Counted from the first letter of the stretch, positions 9,567 through 21,539 are shown. The stretch is 64,000 nucleotides of DNA from an uncultured Pelagibacteraceae bacterium (GCA_902601705.1 CACKNV010000001.1:1-64000), one strand, 5' to 3'. The notes: generated by a model not told the origin, from the letters alone. Program-made: numbers and translations.

Positions 9567-12500
9567 ATGGAAAAAAGCTTAACAAAAAATTTTGAAAACC
9601 AAAATATAACTCAAGAAAATAATTTTGATAGTATAAAGATTACTTTAGCAAGTCCTGAAAAAATTAAATCTTGGTCCTATGGTGAAATTAAAAAACCTGA
9701 GACTATAAATTATAGAACTTTCAGACCAGAAAAAGATGGCTTATTTTGTTCACGTATATTTGGCCCAGTAAAAGATTATGAATGTTTATGTGGAAAATAT
9801 AAAAGAATGAAATTCAGAGGCATCATTTGTGAAAAATGTGGTGTTGAAGTTACTAAGTCAAACGTTAGAAGAGAAAGAATGGGTCATATAGATCTAGCTT
9901 GTCCTGTGGCGCATATATGGTTTTTAAAGTCTCTTCCAAGTCGGATCTCTTTAGCCATAGATATGAAACTTAAAGAGGTTGAAAAAGTTTTATATTTTGA
10001 AAGTTTTATAGTAGTTGAACCAGGTTTAACAACATTAAAAAAAGGTCAATTAATTTCTGAAGAAGCTTTGTTAAAAGCCCAAGAGGAATTCGGAGAGGAT
10101 GCTTTTACTGCAGGTATTGGTGCAGAGGCTGTAAGAGAAATTTTAGTAAGTTTGGATCTTAAAAAAGAACAACAAAAACTCAGAGAGTCATTAAATGAAA
10201 TAAAGTCTAAAGTTACTGAAGAAAGAACAATAAAAAGATTAAAACTAATAGAATCGTTTATTAACTCCGGAAATAAACCTGAGTGGATGATACTTACATC
10301 TGTTCCAGTTATTCCACCAGAACTGAGACCTTTGGTCCCTTTAGATGGAGGAAGATTTGCAACTTCTGACCTAAACGATTTGTATAGAAGAGTAATAAAT
10401 AGAAATAATAGATTAAAAAGACTTTTAGATCTTAAAGCTCCAGATATAATTGTTAGAAATGAAAAACGAATGCTTCAAGAGTCTGTAGATGCTCTATTCG
10501 ATAATGGAAGAAGAGGAAGAGTAATAACAGGAACCGGTAAGCGACCGCTCAAGTCTTTAGCAGAAATGCTTAAAGGGAAACAAGGAAGGTTTAGACAAAA
10601 TTTATTAGGTAAAAGAGTTGATTATTCTGGTAGATCAGTAATTGTTGTAGGGCCGGAATTAAAATTACACCAATGCGGTCTACCAAAAAAAATGGCTTTA
10701 GAATTGTTTAAACCATTTTTATACGCCCGATTAGATAAGTTAGGATTAGCAACAACTATTAAACAAGCAAAAAGATTAGTTGAAAAAGAAAAAAGTGAAG
10801 TATGGGATTCCCTTGAACACATAATTAGAGAGCATCCAATTCTTCTTAATAGGGCTCCAACATTACACAGATTAGGAGTTCAAGCATTTGAGGCTAAACT
10901 AATTGAGGGAAATGCAATAGAACTTCATCCATTAGTTTGTGCAGCATTCAATGCTGATTTTGATGGAGACCAAATGGCTGTTCACATACCTCTGAGTTTG
11001 GAAGCTCAACTAGAGGCAAGAGTTTTAATGATGTCAACAAATAATATTTTAAGTCCATCAAATGGAAAACCAATTATTGTTCCTAGTCAAGATATAGTTT
11101 TAGGTATTTACTATCTTTCTCAAGCCGAAGAAAATGATAAAAAACCTAAAGGTATTTTTTCAAGTATTGAAGAAATTGAACAAGCTTTAGAAAATAAATC
11201 TATAAGCTTGCATTCTAAAATTGTCTCCACTTTTAAAACTATTGATCAAAATAATAAAACCATCGTCGAAAAACACACTAGTACTGCTGGAAGGTTTTTA
11301 TTAGCTAACGTTTTACCTAAAAATCATAATATTAAATTTTCTTTAATAAATAAGTTATTAACTAAAAAAAATGTATCAGAAGTAATTGATACAATTTTTA
11401 GATATTGTGGACAAAAAGAAACAGTAATTTTTTGTGATAGAATAAAAACTCTTGGATTTAAACACGCATTCAAAGCTGGAATATCATTCGGTAAAGACGA
11501 TCTAATTATTCCAAAAACTAAAGAAAATTTGATCGGAAGCACAAAAAAACAAATCGAAGAATATGAAAAACAATATTCAGATGGATTAATTACTAGAGGT
11601 GAAAAATACAACAAGGTAGTTGATATTTGGTCTAAATGTACAGATACAGTAGCAAATGAAATGATGAAAGAAATTTCATCCGCTGAAAAAGTTTATGAAG
11701 ACGATAGAATTGAGACTAATTCAGTTTACATGATGGCAGACTCTGGTGCGAGAGGATCACAAGCTCAAATGAAACAATTAGCTGGAATGAGAGGACTAAT
11801 AGCAAAACCTTCAGGAGAAATTATCGAGACACCAATTATTGCAAATTTCAAAGAAGGTTTGTCCGTTTTAGAATACTTTAATTCTACCCATGGAGCTAGA
11901 AAAGGACTAGCTGATACTGCTTTAAAAACTGCTAACTCAGGTTATCTTACTAGAAGACTTTGTGATGTTGCTCAAGATGTACAAATTACTAAAGCAGAGT
12001 GTGACCCAAAGAAAAGATCTTCAGTAACTATTTCTGAAATAATAGAGGGTGGAAATATATTAGTAAGTCTTTCTGAGAGAGTTTTAGGGAGAGTCATAGC
12101 TGAGAATATCAAAAATCCTGTTACTGGAGAGGTAATTATAAAAAAAGATAAGTTAATCGATGAATTTGACTGTGAAAAGATTGACGCGGCGGGTGTAAAA
12201 TCTGTTAATGTTTATTCAGTAATAACCTGTGCATCCACAAAAGGTGTTTGTCAAGTTTGTTATGGCAGAGACCTAGCAAGAGGAAAATTGGTAAGCATTG
12301 GCGAAGCGGTAGGTATGATAGCAGCTCAGTCAATCGGTGAACCTGGCACGCAATTAACAATGAGAACTTTTCATGTTGGAGGTACAGCTCAAATTAAAGA
12401 GGAGTCACAAATAATTTCCCAAACAAAAGGTAAACTAAATATAATTAATAAAAATCTTATTGAAGACTCAAAGAAAAATATAATTGTAATGGGAAGAAAT

Positions 12501-13754
12501 ACCCAATTAAGCATTGAAGATGATAATGGAAGACAACTCGCAATATATAAAGTTAATTATGGATCTAAACTATTTTTTAAAGATGGTGATACAGTGGATA
12601 AAGGAAAAAAAGTCGCTGAGTGGGATCCTTATACTTTACCAGTAATAGCCGAAACTGGCGGTATTGTAAATTATATGGACCTGATGGAAGGAAGTTCATT
12701 AACCGAAACTTTAGATGATGCAACTGGTTTATCATCAAAATCAGTAACAGACTGGAAGTCATCATCTAAAAATTCAGAATTAAAACCAAGAATTACTTTA
12801 AGAAATGAAAAAGGAGAAATAATTAAAAAAGCTGATGGAAATGAAGCACGATATTATCTTGTTCCAGATACAATTTTATCTGTAAAAGATGGTCAAAAAA
12901 TTTCAGCTGGTGATGTACTAGCTAGACTTCCTAAAGAAACTTCTAAAACGAAAGATATTACTGGAGGCTTACCAAGAGTAGCAGAATTATTTGAAGCAAG
13001 AAGACCAAAAGATAGTGCTATAATTGCAGAGAACGATGGAGTAATCGAGTTTGGAAAAGAAGTCAGGGGTAAACAAAAAATTTCAATAGTTTCATCATCT
13101 GGAGAAACTTCAAATTATCTTATACCAAAAGGAAAACACGTAAATTTTAACCAAGGTGAAAAAATTAAAAAAGGGGAGTATTTATTGGATGGAAGTCCTG
13201 CACCTCATGACATTTTAAGAATCTTAGGAGTTGAGAAACTAACAGAATATTTTGTTTCAGAAGTTCAAGAAGTATATAGACTACAAGGTGTTGTTATTAA
13301 CGACAAACATATAGAAACAATAGTAAGACAAATGTTGAAGAGGGTTGAAGTAAAAGATCCAGGTGACTCAGAGTTATTATCGGGTGAGGTAATTGATTTA
13401 TTGGATATAAATGTAATAAATGATCAGCTTAGAAATGATAAAAAGAAATCTGCTACTTTTGAGAGAGTATTACTAGGAATTACCAAAGCATCTCTTCAAA
13501 CTAACTCATTCATTTCAGCTGCTTCTTTTCAAGAAACTACCAGAGTCCTTACAGATGCTTCAATAAAAGGAAAAACTGACTCATTGGAAGGATTAAAAGA
13601 AAATGTCATTGTTGGTAGACTAGTTCCAGCGGGAACTGGATTAACTAAAATTGAATGGGATAAGCAAGCAAGAGAACAAGATAAAGCAAGACTAGAAGAA
13701 TTGAAAAAACAGGAGCTAGAATCCGCTCCAGATGCGCCAGAACAAACCGTTTAA
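9567..13754 (+). CDS. rpoC: DNA-directed RNA polymerase subunit beta'
   Basis: 1395 aa. N-terminal zinc ribbon cysteines C73, C75, C88 and C91. The active-site magnesium loop NADFDGDQM has aspartates D464, D466 and D468. The second zinc site lies in the CDVAQD...[11 protein letters not shown] region, and the bridge/trigger region includes [16 protein letters not shown]. It follows rpoB by 2 nt. The C-terminal tail is short and acidic ([11 protein letters not shown]). Confidence 0.99.
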   Translation: MEKSLTKNFENQNITQENNFDSIKITLASPEKIKSWSYGEIKKPETINYRTFRPEKDGLFCSRIFGPVKDYECLCGKYKRMKFRGIICEKCGVEVTKSNVRRERMGHIDLACPVAHIWFLKSLPSRISLAIDMKLKEVEKVLYFESFIVVEPGLTTLKKGQLISEEALLKAQEEFGEDAFTAGIGAEAVREILVSLDLKKEQQKLRESLNEIKSKVTEERTIKRLKLIESFINSGNKPEWMILTSVPVIPPELRPLVPLDGGRFATSDLNDLYRRVINRNNRLKRLLDLKAPDIIVRNEKRMLQESVDALFDNGRRGRVITGTGKRPLKSLAEMLKGKQGRFRQNLLGKRVDYSGRSVIVVGPELKLHQCGLPKKMALELFKPFLYARLDKLGLATTIKQAKRLVEKEKSEVWDSLEHIIREHPILLNRAPTLHRLGVQAFEAKLIEGNAIELHPLVCAAFNADFDGDQMAVHIPLSLEAQLEARVLMMSTNNILSPSNGKPIIVPSQDIVLGIYYLSQAEENDKKPKGIFSSIEEIEQALENKSISLHSKIVSTFKTIDQNNKTIVEKHTSTAGRFLLANVLPKNHNIKFSLINKLLTKKNVSEVIDTIFRYCGQKETVIFCDRIKTLGFKHAFKAGISFGKDDLIIPKTKENLIGSTKKQIEEYEKQYSDGLITRGEKYNKVVDIWSKCTDTVANEMMKEISSAEKVYEDDRIETNSVYMMADSGARGSQAQMKQLAGMRGLIAKPSGEIIETPIIANFKEGLSVLEYFNSTHGARKGLADTALKTANSGYLTRRLCDVAQDVQITKAECDPKKRSSVTISEIIEGGNILVSLSERVLGRVIAENIKNPVTGEVIIKKDKLIDEFDCEKIDAAGVKSVNVYSVITCASTKGVCQVCYGRDLARGKLVSIGEAVGMIAAQSIGEPGTQLTMRTFHVGGTAQIKEESQIISQTKGKLNIINKNLIEDSKKNIIVMGRNTQLSIEDDNGRQLAIYKVNYGSKLFFKDGDTVDKGKKVAEWDPYTLPVIAETGGIVNYMDLMEGSSLTETLDDATGLSSKSVTDWKSSSKNSELKPRITLRNEKGEIIKKADGNEARYYLVPDTILSVKDGQKISAGDVLARLPKETSKTKDITGGLPRVAELFEARRPKDSAIIAENDGVIEFGKEVRGKQKISIVSSSGETSNYLIPKGKHVNFNQGEKIKKGEYLLDGSPAPHDILRILGVEKLTEYFVSEVQEVYRLQGVVINDKHIETIVRQMLKRVEVKDPGDSELLSGEVIDLLDINVINDQLRNDKKKSATFERVLLGITKASLQTNSFISAASFQETTRVLTDASIKGKTDSLEGLKENVIVGRLVPAGTGLTKIEWDKQAREQDKARLEELKKQELESAPDAPEQTV

Positions 13755-13779
13755 ATTTAATTTAAATCCTCTTAAAATA

Positions 13780-13847
13780 TTGACTTTTATCAATTCGATG
13801 CTAGTTTACGGCACATTTTGAATGTTAGAAGTAAGGTTCATTATAAC
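13780..13847 (+). promoter_or_regulatory. Candidate promoter(s) for the str-S10-spc-alpha superoperon
   Basis: The 150-nt rpoC-rpsL gap holds two sigma70-like candidates. One is TTGACT (13780-13785) with a weak -10, TAGTTT (13802-13807), at 16 nt spacing. The other is TTGAAT (13818-13823) with TATAAC (13842-13847) at 18 nt spacing. The first has the better -35, the second the better -10. A promoter is expected here because more than 30 co-directional genes follow. Which candidate is used cannot be decided from sequence. Confidence 0.45.
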
Positions 13848-13851
13848 CTTA
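13832..13851 (+). promoter_or_regulatory. Leader hairpin upstream of rpsL
   Basis: A perfect 7-bp inverted repeat, TAAGGTT (13832-13838) and AACCTTA (13845-13851), around a 6-nt loop, lying 53 nt upstream of the rpsL ATG. It overlaps the -10 of one promoter candidate. If transcription starts from the upstream candidate, the hairpin would be in the mRNA leader and could serve in ribosomal-protein feedback. The function is speculative. Confidence 0.35.
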
Positions 13852-13904
13852 AACACTAACAAATTACTTTGAGTACTTTCCTTATTTCAACTTCAAAATA
13901 TATT

Positions 13905-14276
13905 ATGCCAACAATTAATCAATTGATTAAAAAAAGTAGAGTTAAACCAGTTGCAAGAAATAAAGTTCCTGCACTGGAGAGACAACCATTGAAAAGGGGT
14001 GTATGTGTAAAAGTTTATACTACTACTCCAAAAAAACCAAATTCGGCACTAAGAAAAGTAGCTAGAGTAAGACTGTCAAATGGTTTTGAGGTAACAGCTT
14101 ATATACCGGGAGAGGGTCACAACCTACAAGAACACTCTGTTGTATTATTAAGAGGTGGTCGTGTAAAAGATTTACCTGGGGTAAGGTATCATATTTTAAG
14201 AGGAAACCTTGATACTCAAGGAGTAGCAAACCGAAAACAAAGAAGATCTCTTTACGGAGCAAAAAAACCAAAATAA
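13905..14276 (+). CDS. rpsL: 30S ribosomal protein S12
   Basis: 123 aa from the ATG at 13905. A TTG 36 nt upstream is in frame but would add 12 residues absent from the family, whereas the [10 protein letters not shown] start matches S12 proteins. The decoding-centre loop [10 protein letters not shown] has K43 in the wild-type, streptomycin-sensitive form. The second decoding loop, [13 protein letters not shown], is present. First gene of the str cluster, 3 nt before rpsG. Confidence 0.98.
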   Translation: MPTINQLIKKSRVKPVARNKVPALERQPLKRGVCVKVYTTTPKKPNSALRKVARVRLSNGFEVTAYIPGEGHNLQEHSVVLLRGGRVKDLPGVRYHILRGNLDTQGVANRKQRRSLYGAKKPK

Positions 14277-14279
14277 TTT

Positions 14280-14750
14280 ATGTCTAGAAAACGAAAAGCT
14301 CCAGTAAGAAAAGTTTATCCTGATCCTAAATTTCATTCAGAAGTAGTCTCAAAATTTATTAATTCGATTATGTATGATGGTAAAAGATCTACAGCAGAGA
14401 AAATTCTATACGATGCTTTAGAAAAAATTAAATCAAAAAATAATGAAGACCCTTTAAAAATATTTAACACTGCAATTAGCAACGTAAAACCAAACCTAGA
14501 GTGTAGATCTAGAAGAGTAGGTGGAGCAACTTATCAAGTTCCAGTTGAAGTTAAAGCTAAGAGAGCACAAGCATTAGCATTAAGATGGATAATGGATGCT
14601 ACTAGAAAAAGAAAAAATAAAACCATGGCAGAAAAGCTCTACGCAGAAATTTTAGACGCATCCCAAAATAAGGGTTCAGCAATTAAGAAAAGAGAAGATA
14701 CTCACAAAATGGCAGAGTCAAATAAAGCCTTTGCACATTTTAGATGGTAA
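14280..14750 (+). CDS. rpsG: 30S ribosomal protein S7
   Basis: 156 aa, matching the family. Conserved blocks are [28 protein letters not shown] and NKAFAHFRW at the C-terminus. S7 starts assembly of the 30S head and lines the E site. In E. coli it also represses the str operon. Located between rpsL and fusA. Confidence 0.98.
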   Translation: MSRKRKAPVRKVYPDPKFHSEVVSKFINSIMYDGKRSTAEKILYDALEKIKSKNNEDPLKIFNTAISNVKPNLECRSRRVGGATYQVPVEVKAKRAQALALRWIMDATRKRKNKTMAEKLYAEILDASQNKGSAIKKREDTHKMAESNKAFAHFRW

Positions 14751-14756
14751 CAACTT

Positions 14757-16829
14757 ATGACTAAATACACTTTAGATAAATATAGAAATATCGGTATCAT
14801 GGCACACATTGATGCTGGAAAGACCACAACTACAGAAAGAGTCTTATACTACACAGGAAAAAGTCACAAGATAGGTGAAGTGCATGACGGAGCAGCAACA
14901 ATGGATTGGATGGAACAGGAACAAGAAAGAGGTATCACCATAACCTCTGCAGCCACAACTTGTTTTTGGAGAGAACATAGAATTAATATTATAGATACAC
15001 CTGGTCACGTAGATTTTACAATTGAAGTTGAGAGATCATTAAAAGTTTTAGACGGCGCGGTTGCGGTATTTGATGGCGTGGCTGGCGTGGAACCTCAATC
15101 AGAAACTGTTTGGAGACAAGCAGATAAATATAAAGTTCCAAGAATTTGCTTTGTAAATAAACTAGATAGAACAGGAGCAGATTTCTATAGATGTGTAGAT
15201 ATGATTAAAGAGCGTTTAGGGTGTAAACCATTACCTCTTCAACTGCCTATCGGAGCAGAAGCAGATCTAAAAGGAGTGGTTGATTTAGTAAAAATGAAAG
15301 GTGTTGTTTGGCAAAACGAAGACCTTGGAGCTAAATTTGATTATGTAGATATCCCAGATGATTTAAAGGATAAAGCTAAAGAGTATAGACAAAATCTCGT
15401 TGAAACTGCTGTTGAAGAAGATGAAAAATTAATGGAGCAATATTTAGAAGGCAAAGAACCGTCTGAAGAAGATTTAATTAAATGTATAAGAAAAGGTACA
15501 CTCAGTTTCAATTTTGTACCTATTTTAACTGGGTCAGCATTTAAAAATAAAGGAGTGCAACCTTTATTAGATGCTGTAATTGATTATTTACCAAGTCCGA
15601 AAGACATAGGGTCAATTGAAGCTACTAAACTAAACTCAGAAGATAAATTACAAATGAAATTTGAAAATAATGAACCTTTTTCTGCTTTAGCGTTTAAAGT
15701 TGCTAACGACCCATTTGTAGGCTCTTTAACTTTCATTCGTATTTACTCTGGAAAATTACAAGCTGGTACCGCTGTTTATAACTCATCAACTGAAAAATCA
15801 GAGAGAGTTGGAAGAATGTTGTTAATGCATGCAAACTCCAGAGAAGATATTAAAGAGGCTACTACTGGAGATATTGTTGCTCTTGCAGGGTTAAAGAACA
15901 CCATAACCGGTCACACACTATGTGATCAAAATAAACCTGTATTGTTAGAGCCAATGGAATTCCCTGATCCTGTAATTGAAATTGCAGTTGAACCTAAAAC
16001 AAAAGGGGACCAAGAAAAAATGGGTGAAGCCTTAAACAGACTAGCTAAAGAAGACCCTTCATTTAGAGTTAGCTCAGATGAAGAGTCTGGACAAACAATA
16101 ATTAAAGGCATGGGCGAACTTCATTTAGATATTATTGTTGATAGAATGAAAAGAGAATTTAAGGTAGAAGCTAACGTAGGAGCGCCCCAAGTGGCTTATC
16201 GAGAAACAATTCTTGGTTCATCAGAAGTAACTTATATTCATAAAAAACAAAGTGGAGGTTCAGGGCAGTTTGCTAAAGTAACTTTAAGCGTAGAACCTTT
16301 AGAGCCAGGACAAGGTAGAGAAGTTGACAACAAAATTAAAGGTGGAGCTATTCCAAAAGAATTTATTCCTGGAGTTGAAAAGGGCGTTTTAAGTGTAGCA
16401 GACAGTGGAATTTTAGCAGGCTTTCCAGTCATAGATTACAAAGTGACAATATTAGACGGTCTTCATCATGATGTTGACTCAAGTGTACTTGCTTTTGAGA
16501 TAGCATCTAGAATGTGTTTTAGAGAGGCATGTACCAAGGCAACTTTAAAACTCTTAGAACCTATGATGAAAGTTGAAGTTGTAACCCCAGAAGAATTTAT
16601 GGGAGATGTAATTGGAGATTTAAATAGTAGAAGAGGTCAAGTTGCTTCAACAGAGGCTAGAGGTAACGCTACAGCAATCAATGCAACAGTTCCATTAGCG
16701 AATATGTTTGGTTATATAAATAATTTACGCTCCTCAACTCAAGGACGAGCTCAATATACAATGCAATTTAGCCATTATGATAAAGTCCCTCAAAATGTGC
16801 AAGACGAAGTAACAAAAAAACTAGCTTAG
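14757..16829 (+). CDS. fusA: Translation elongation factor EF-G
   Basis: 690 aa GTPase that drives ribosomal translocation and, with RRF, recycling. P-loop AHIDAGKT, switch [10 protein letters not shown] and NKLD are all present, followed by domains II-V ending in [15 protein letters not shown]. It is followed by rpsJ after only 3 nt. The tuf gene that normally follows fusA in proteobacteria is not there. Confidence 0.99.
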   Translation: MTKYTLDKYRNIGIMAHIDAGKTTTTERVLYYTGKSHKIGEVHDGAATMDWMEQEQERGITITSAATTCFWREHRINIIDTPGHVDFTIEVERSLKVLDGAVAVFDGVAGVEPQSETVWRQADKYKVPRICFVNKLDRTGADFYRCVDMIKERLGCKPLPLQLPIGAEADLKGVVDLVKMKGVVWQNEDLGAKFDYVDIPDDLKDKAKEYRQNLVETAVEEDEKLMEQYLEGKEPSEEDLIKCIRKGTLSFNFVPILTGSAFKNKGVQPLLDAVIDYLPSPKDIGSIEATKLNSEDKLQMKFENNEPFSALAFKVANDPFVGSLTFIRIYSGKLQAGTAVYNSSTEKSERVGRMLLMHANSREDIKEATTGDIVALAGLKNTITGHTLCDQNKPVLLEPMEFPDPVIEIAVEPKTKGDQEKMGEALNRLAKEDPSFRVSSDEESGQTIIKGMGELHLDIIVDRMKREFKVEANVGAPQVAYRETILGSSEVTYIHKKQSGGSGQFAKVTLSVEPLEPGQGREVDNKIKGGAIPKEFIPGVEKGVLSVADSGILAGFPVIDYKVTILDGLHHDVDSSVLAFEIASRMCFREACTKATLKLLEPMMKVEVVTPEEFMGDVIGDLNSRRGQVASTEARGNATAINATVPLANMFGYINNLRSSTQGRAQYTMQFSHYDKVPQNVQDEVTKKLA

Positions 16830-16832
16830 ATT

Positions 16833-17141
16833 ATGGAAAATCAAAATATTAGAATTCACTTAAAAGCATACGATAACAAAATTCTCGATTTATCAACGGA
16901 AGAAATTGTTAACACTGCTAAAAGAACTGGAGCGCAAGTTAAAGGCCCAATTCCTTTGCCAACACGAATTGAAAGATATACAGTTTTAAGATCTCCACAT
17001 ATTGATAAAAAAAGCAGAGAACAATTTGAGTCAAGAACTCACAAAAGATTAATAGACATTATAGAACCAACTCCACAAACAGTAGAAGCTTTGATGAAAT
17101 TAGATTTGGCCTCTGGTGTAGACATTGAAATAAAAATTTAA
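16833..17141 (+). CDS. rpsJ: 30S ribosomal protein S10 (NusE)
   Basis: 102 aa. The start is [14 protein letters not shown] and the extended loop region contains [20 protein letters not shown]10 sits in the 30S head and binds NusG or NusB in antitermination complexes. First gene of the S10 cluster, joined directly to fusA, which makes str and S10 one continuous unit. Confidence 0.98.
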   Translation: MENQNIRIHLKAYDNKILDLSTEEIVNTAKRTGAQVKGPIPLPTRIERYTVLRSPHIDKKSREQFESRTHKRLIDIIEPTPQTVEALMKLDLASGVDIEIKI

Positions 17142-17144
17142 ATT

Positions 17145-17849
17145 ATGAGTATTGGATTAATAGGAACAAAAATAGGAATGACAAGAGAATTTATGGAGAG
17201 CGGTCAGTCTGTTCCTGTAACTGTTATTAAAGTTGAAAAAGGAAGAGTTCTTGATGTAATAACAAAGGAAAAAAGAGGATATACTGCCGTAAAAATAGGT
17301 TTCTTTAAACTTAAAAATTCAAAATTGAATAAACAAATGAAAGGTTATTTTGCCAAAAAAAATACTGAACCGAAGAAATTATTAAAAGAATTTAGAGTAG
17401 ATAACAACGATAAATACAAAGAGGGAAATGAATTGGGATTAGAGATTTTTAAAGATAAAAAGTTTTTAGATGTAAGATCTAAAACTATAGGGAAAGGTTT
17501 TGCAGGTGTTATGAAGAGATGGAATTTTGGAGGCCTAAGGGCATCCCATGGGGTTTCAGTTTCCCATAGATCTCACGGATCAACTGGACAAAGACAAGAT
17601 CCAGGAAAAGTATTTAAAGGAAAAAAAATGGCTGGTCATATGGGCGATAAGTTTAGAACAATGTTAAATTTAGAGGTTGTTAAATCAGATCTTGAAAATA
17701 ATTTACTATATTTAAAAGGTTCGATACCGGGATCAAAAAATACAACAGTATTATTAAGAGAGTCAGTTAAAAATGTAATAAGAAAAACAATTAAAGAAAA
17801 ACATGAAGCAAAAATCAAAGCAGCTGCGGCTAAGAAAGGAAAAAAATAA
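17145..17849 (+). CDS. rplC: 50S ribosomal protein L3
   Basis: 234 aa, about 25 longer than the E. coli protein. The N-terminal block IGLIGTKIGMTREF and the internal loop block RASHGVSVSHRSHGSTGQRQ (near the peptidyl-transferase centre) are clear. The C-terminus is a lysine/alanine-rich tail (EAKIKAAAAKKGKK). It is followed directly by rplD. Confidence 0.98.
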   Translation: MSIGLIGTKIGMTREFMESGQSVPVTVIKVEKGRVLDVITKEKRGYTAVKIGFFKLKNSKLNKQMKGYFAKKNTEPKKLLKEFRVDNNDKYKEGNELGLEIFKDKKFLDVRSKTIGKGFAGVMKRWNFGGLRASHGVSVSHRSHGSTGQRQDPGKVFKGKKMAGHMGDKFRTMLNLEVVKSDLENNLLYLKGSIPGSKNTTVLLRESVKNVIRKTIKEKHEAKIKAAAAKKGKK

Positions 17850-18485
17850 ATGAAATTTCCTCTTTTAAGCATTGATGGTAGCAAAACAGATTCTATTGAA
17901 ATCTCTGATAAATTAGTGAAATTAAAAGTAAATCATAAGCTCATAAAATTTGTAATAGATTGGCAATTGAATCACGCTAAACCAAGAACCGCAAAAACAA
18001 AGCAAAGAAATGAGATTAAAGGTTCTACAAAAAAAATTGTACCACAAAAAGGTGGTGGTGGAGCAAGACACGCTAGTAAAAAAGCTCCATTATTTGTAGG
18101 TGGCGGTGTGGCACACGGTCCAAAAGGTTCAGCTTATAAGATAAAAAAAATTAATAAAAAAGTAAGAAAACTAGCTCTAGCTCAAACTTTGTCAAAAAAA
18201 AATTCAGATAAAAATTTATATATTTTAGCAGATGTAAAAAAAGAAATTAAAAAAACTAAAGAATTTAATAAATTTTTAACAAAAAATAAATTGGCCAATG
18301 TTTTAATTATTTCTGATAATGACTCAATGAAAAACATAAATAAGTCTGCTCGAAATATTAAAAATGTTAAATTAATTAAAGAAGAAGGAACTAATATTTA
18401 TGACTTATTTAAATATAAAAGTGTAATAATAACATCTACATCTGCGAAAAATATACAAGATAGGGTTTTAAATGAAAAAAATTAA
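17850..18485 (+). CDS. rplD: 50S ribosomal protein L4
   Basis: 211 aa. The extended loop reaching the exit tunnel is recognisable as RTAKTKQRNEIKGSTKK...KGGGGARHA, and the C-terminal fold ends in a lysine-rich region. L4 lines the nascent-peptide exit tunnel. In gammaproteobacteria it also regulates the S10 operon. Its 3' end overlaps rplW by 14 nt. Confidence 0.97.
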   Translation: MKFPLLSIDGSKTDSIEISDKLVKLKVNHKLIKFVIDWQLNHAKPRTAKTKQRNEIKGSTKKIVPQKGGGGARHASKKAPLFVGGGVAHGPKGSAYKIKKINKKVRKLALAQTLSKKNSDKNLYILADVKKEIKKTKEFNKFLTKNKLANVLIISDNDSMKNINKSARNIKNVKLIKEEGTNIYDLFKYKSVIITSTSAKNIQDRVLNEKN

Positions 18486-18765
18486 TTACATAGATTCTAT
18501 TAGAAACCCAATTATTACTGAAAAAGCTACAATTTTATCAGAGCAAAATAAAACTGTTTTTAAAGTTCATGAAAAAGCAAATAAAAAAACTATAAAAAAA
18601 AATATTGAAAAACTTTTCAAAGTAAATGTTATAAAAGTAAATATAATTAATCAGAAATCAAAACTTAAAATGAAACAAGGAAAAAAATCAATTAAAGGTG
18701 GTTATAAAAAAGCAATTATCACACTAAAAAAAGGTCAAAGTATTGATCTAACAACTGGAATTTAA
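18472..18765 (+). CDS. rplW: 50S ribosomal protein L23
   Basis: 97 aa. Contains [15 protein letters not shown] near the start, [22 protein letters not shown] in the middle and the loop [15 protein letters not shown]23 surrounds the tunnel exit and docks trigger factor and SRP. The ATG lies inside the end of rplD, suggesting translational coupling. Confidence 0.97.
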   Translation: MKKINYIDSIRNPIITEKATILSEQNKTVFKVHEKANKKTIKKNIEKLFKVNVIKVNIINQKSKLKMKQGKKSIKGGYKKAIITLKKGQSIDLTTGI

Positions 18766-18767
18766 TA

Positions 18768-19601
18768 ATGGCGCTAAAAACTTTTAAACCTTATACAAAA
18801 TCAACTAGAGGAACAGTTGTCCTGGACAAAAGTAATTTGTGGAAAGGTGCTCCTTATAAACCATTAACTAAAGGTCAAAATTTTACTGGTGGCCGAAATA
18901 ATAATGGAAGAATTACCTCTAGACATATTGGTGGAGGTTCTAAACATAAATATCGTGTAATTGATTTTTATAGAAAAAAGAAAAATGTTCCTGCTACAGT
19001 TGAAAGAATAGAATATGATCCAAATAGAACAGCTCACATAGCATTAATTAATTATAAGGATAATGAAAAGGCATATATCATAAGCCCTCAAGGTCTTAAA
19101 AAAGGCGATATAATAGAGTCAGGAAAAAATGTAGAAATAAAATTAGGTAATTCGTTAGAGTTAAGAGATATACCTCCTGGTACTTCAATACACAATGTAG
19201 AATTGATACCTGGAAATGGCGCTAAACTCGCTAGATCAGCAGGTTCTTCTGTTACTTTGTCTGGATATGATGGAGATTACGCCATTTTAAAATTATCTTC
19301 AGGAGAAACAAGAAAAGTGAGCAGTTCATGTACAGCAACTATAGGAACTGTTTCAAATCCGGATCAAAAAAATATAAAAATTGGTAAAGCAGGAAGAAAT
19401 AGATGGAGAGGTAAAAGACCTCAAACACGGGGCGTCGCAATGAACCCTGTGGATCACCCTCATGGTGGAGGAGAAGGAAAAACATCTGGTGGAAGAAGTC
19501 CAGTATCACCTTGGGGTCAATCTGCAAAGGGTTTAAAAACTAGAAGACCAAAACGAAGCGATAAATTAATTATTACAAGAAGAAAGAAAAGGAAAAAATA
19601 A
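18768..19601 (+). CDS. rplB: 50S ribosomal protein L2
   Basis: 277 aa, universal protein near the peptidyl-transferase centre. Shows [18 protein letters not shown], the central domain [20 protein letters not shown], and the C-terminal signature [18 protein letters not shown] with the conserved histidine. The stop overlaps the rpsS ATG by one base. Confidence 0.99.
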   Translation: MALKTFKPYTKSTRGTVVLDKSNLWKGAPYKPLTKGQNFTGGRNNNGRITSRHIGGGSKHKYRVIDFYRKKKNVPATVERIEYDPNRTAHIALINYKDNEKAYIISPQGLKKGDIIESGKNVEIKLGNSLELRDIPPGTSIHNVELIPGNGAKLARSAGSSVTLSGYDGDYAILKLSSGETRKVSSSCTATIGTVSNPDQKNIKIGKAGRNRWRGKRPQTRGVAMNPVDHPHGGGEGKTSGGRSPVSPWGQSAKGLKTRRPKRSDKLIITRRKKRKK

Positions 19602-19915
19602 TGACTAGATCTGTCTGGAAAGGACCATTTGTACATCCTAGCTTACTTAAAAAGATAGATAAGCTAAAAGATGCTCCAAACAAAAAACCTATAAAAACTT
19701 GGTCTAGGAATTCTACTATTATTCCTGATTTTGTAGGACATAGTTTTATGATTCATAATGGAAAATCTTTTATACCGATAACTATTTCTGAAGAAATGGT
19801 TGGTCATAAATTGGGTGAATTCGCGCCTACAAGAACATTTAAAGGTCACACACCTGCGGATAAAAAAGCTGCCGCCGCTCCAGCTGCCGTTAAACCAGAA
19901 GGAGATAAAAAATAA
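19601..19915 (+). CDS. rpsS: 30S ribosomal protein S19
   Basis: 104 aa. The core ends with [16 protein letters not shown], as in other S19 proteins (usually about 92 aa). It then carries an extra tail rich in alanine, lysine and proline ([16 protein letters not shown]...). The 30S head location makes an exposed tail plausible. Overlaps rplV by one base. Confidence 0.97.
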   Translation: MTRSVWKGPFVHPSLLKKIDKLKDAPNKKPIKTWSRNSTIIPDFVGHSFMIHNGKSFIPITISEEMVGHKLGEFAPTRTFKGHTPADKKAAAAPAAVKPEGDKK

Positions 19916-20283
19916 TGGATAAGGACATATCTTTAGTGAAAGCTATTAATAAAAATGTAAGAACCAGTCCGAGAAAACTTGCATTAGTGTGTAATTTTAT
20001 TAAAGGAAAAAAAGCAGATGTTGCATTGAGAGACCTGGAATTTTCAAGAAAAAGAATAGCAAAAGATGTAAGCAAAACTGTTAAATCTGCAATATCTAAT
20101 GCAGAAAACAATTATCAATTAGATATTGATAATTTGTTCGTGAAAGAGGCATACGTTGGTAAATCTCTTGTTATGAAAAGATTTAGACCAAGAGCAAAAG
20201 GCAGAGCGAGTCCAATAAAAAAACCATTTAGCAGAATTACAATTGTTTTAGAGGAAAAAAAAGAAACTAAAGGGAGTAAGTAA
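19915..20283 (+). CDS. rplV: 50S ribosomal protein L22
   Basis: 122 aa. The family blocks are [26 protein letters not shown] and the long hairpin [17 protein letters not shown], which enters the exit tunnel and is the macrolide-resistance region. Embedded between rpsS and rpsC with one-base overlaps on both sides. Confidence 0.97.
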   Translation: MDKDISLVKAINKNVRTSPRKLALVCNFIKGKKADVALRDLEFSRKRIAKDVSKTVKSAISNAENNYQLDIDNLFVKEAYVGKSLVMKRFRPRAKGRASPIKKPFSRITIVLEEKKETKGSK

Positions 20284-20969
20284 TGGGACAAAAAATTAAT
20301 CCTATAGGTTTGAGACTTGGCATTAACAGAGGCTGGGATTCTACTTGGTTTGCAAAAAAAAAGGATTTTGGAAGGTATTTAATAGAGGACTTTAAAATAA
20401 GGAAATATATCAAAAAAAATATCACTAATTCTGGTGTATCAGAAATAATAATTGAGCGATCCTCAAAAAAATGCACAGTTTCAATTCATACATCAAGACC
20501 AGGATTTGTAATTGGAAAAAAAGGTGCTGATATAGAAAAAATTAAAAAAAATATAATGAAAATTACTGACAGTGATGTAAACGTAAATATTAAAGAGATA
20601 AAAAAACCAGAACTAAATTCAAATCTAGTTGCAGAAAATATTGCACAACAATTAGTTAAACGAGTTGCTTATAGACGAGCTATGAAAAGAGCAATGCAAT
20701 CTGCAATGAGATTAAATGCAAAAGGAATAAAAGTCATGCTTAGCGGAAGATTAGCAGGAAATGAAATTGCAAGAACAGAATGGTTGCGGGAAGGAAGCAT
20801 ACCATCACACACACTTAGAGCTGAAATTGATTATGGTTTTGCAGAAGCTTTGACTACGTATGGAATTATTGGCGTAAAAGTATGGATTTATAAAGGAGAA
20901 TTAATGGCAAAAGATGTTGAGAAAGAGAAAAAAGAAAGGGTAAAAAATGCTACAGCCAGTCAGAACTAA
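20283..20969 (+). CDS. rpsC: 30S ribosomal protein S3
   Basis: 228 aa. Starts [16 protein letters not shown], has the KH domain with [14 protein letters not shown], and the C-terminal domain [21 protein letters not shown]3 sits at the mRNA entry channel and contributes to the ribosomal helicase. Its last 23 nt overlap the start of rplP. Confidence 0.98.
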   Translation: MGQKINPIGLRLGINRGWDSTWFAKKKDFGRYLIEDFKIRKYIKKNITNSGVSEIIIERSSKKCTVSIHTSRPGFVIGKKGADIEKIKKNIMKITDSDVNVNIKEIKKPELNSNLVAENIAQQLVKRVAYRRAMKRAMQSAMRLNAKGIKVMLSGRLAGNEIARTEWLREGSIPSHTLRAEIDYGFAEALTTYGIIGVKVWIYKGELMAKDVEKEKKERVKNATASQN

Positions 20970-21351
20970 ATACAGAAAAGCTTTTAAGGGAAGAATACAT
21001 GGAAACGCTGCTAGGGCAGTAAAATTAAATTATGGCCAATTTGGATTAAAAGCAATTCAACCTGAAAGAATTATTGGAAAACAAATCGAAGCAGCCAGAG
21101 TTGCTTTAACTAGATATATGAAAAGAACAGGTAAAGTTTGGACTAGAATATTTCCAAATATTCCAGTCTCAAAAAAACCTACTGAAGTAAGAATGGGAAA
21201 AGGAAAAGGCTCTCCAGAGTATTATGCATGTAGAGTTAAACCAGGTAGAATTATATTTGAAATAGATGGAGTAACTGAAGAAATAGCAAGGGAGGCCCTA
21301 TATAAAGCTTCGGCGAAACTACCTATTAAAACAAAATTTGTGAAAAGATAA
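20947..21351 (+). CDS. rplP: 50S ribosomal protein L16
   Basis: 134 aa. Starts [16 protein letters not shown], the family-typical start, which supports the ATG inside rpsC. Further blocks are [21 protein letters not shown] and [20 protein letters not shown]16 helps position A-site tRNA. It overlaps rpmC by one base. Confidence 0.98.
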   Translation: MLQPVRTKYRKAFKGRIHGNAARAVKLNYGQFGLKAIQPERIIGKQIEAARVALTRYMKRTGKVWTRIFPNIPVSKKPTEVRMGKGKGSPEYYACRVKPGRIIFEIDGVTEEIAREALYKASAKLPIKTKFVKR

Positions 21352-21539
21352 TGACTAAAAAAAAAGAAGATAAAAAATTAACTGTAGATCAGGCCGAGAA
21401 GAAGATTTTAACGCTCAAAAAAGATTTATTTAACATGAGATTTAAAAAAGTAAACAATCAAATAAATAACCCTGCTCAATATAACGAAATTAAAAAAAGT
21501 ATAGCTAGACTGTACACAACAATTAAGAATTCAAAATGA
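21351..21539 (+). CDS. rpmC: 50S ribosomal protein L29
   Basis: 62 aa alpha-helical protein at the tunnel exit. It shows the family pattern L-x-K-D-L-F-N-M-R-F and [10 protein letters not shown]. The first 10 residues are highly charged (KKKEDKKL). The stop overlaps the rpsQ start by 4 nt (ATGA). Confidence 0.93.
   Translation: MTKKKEDKKLTVDQAEKKILTLKKDLFNMRFKKVNNQINNPAQYNEIKKSIARLYTTIKNSK

Noticed and set aside
13869-13904. TTG start 12 codons upstream for rpsL
   Set aside because: The extra residues do not belong to S12; [10 protein letters not shown] from the ATG at 13905 matches the family.
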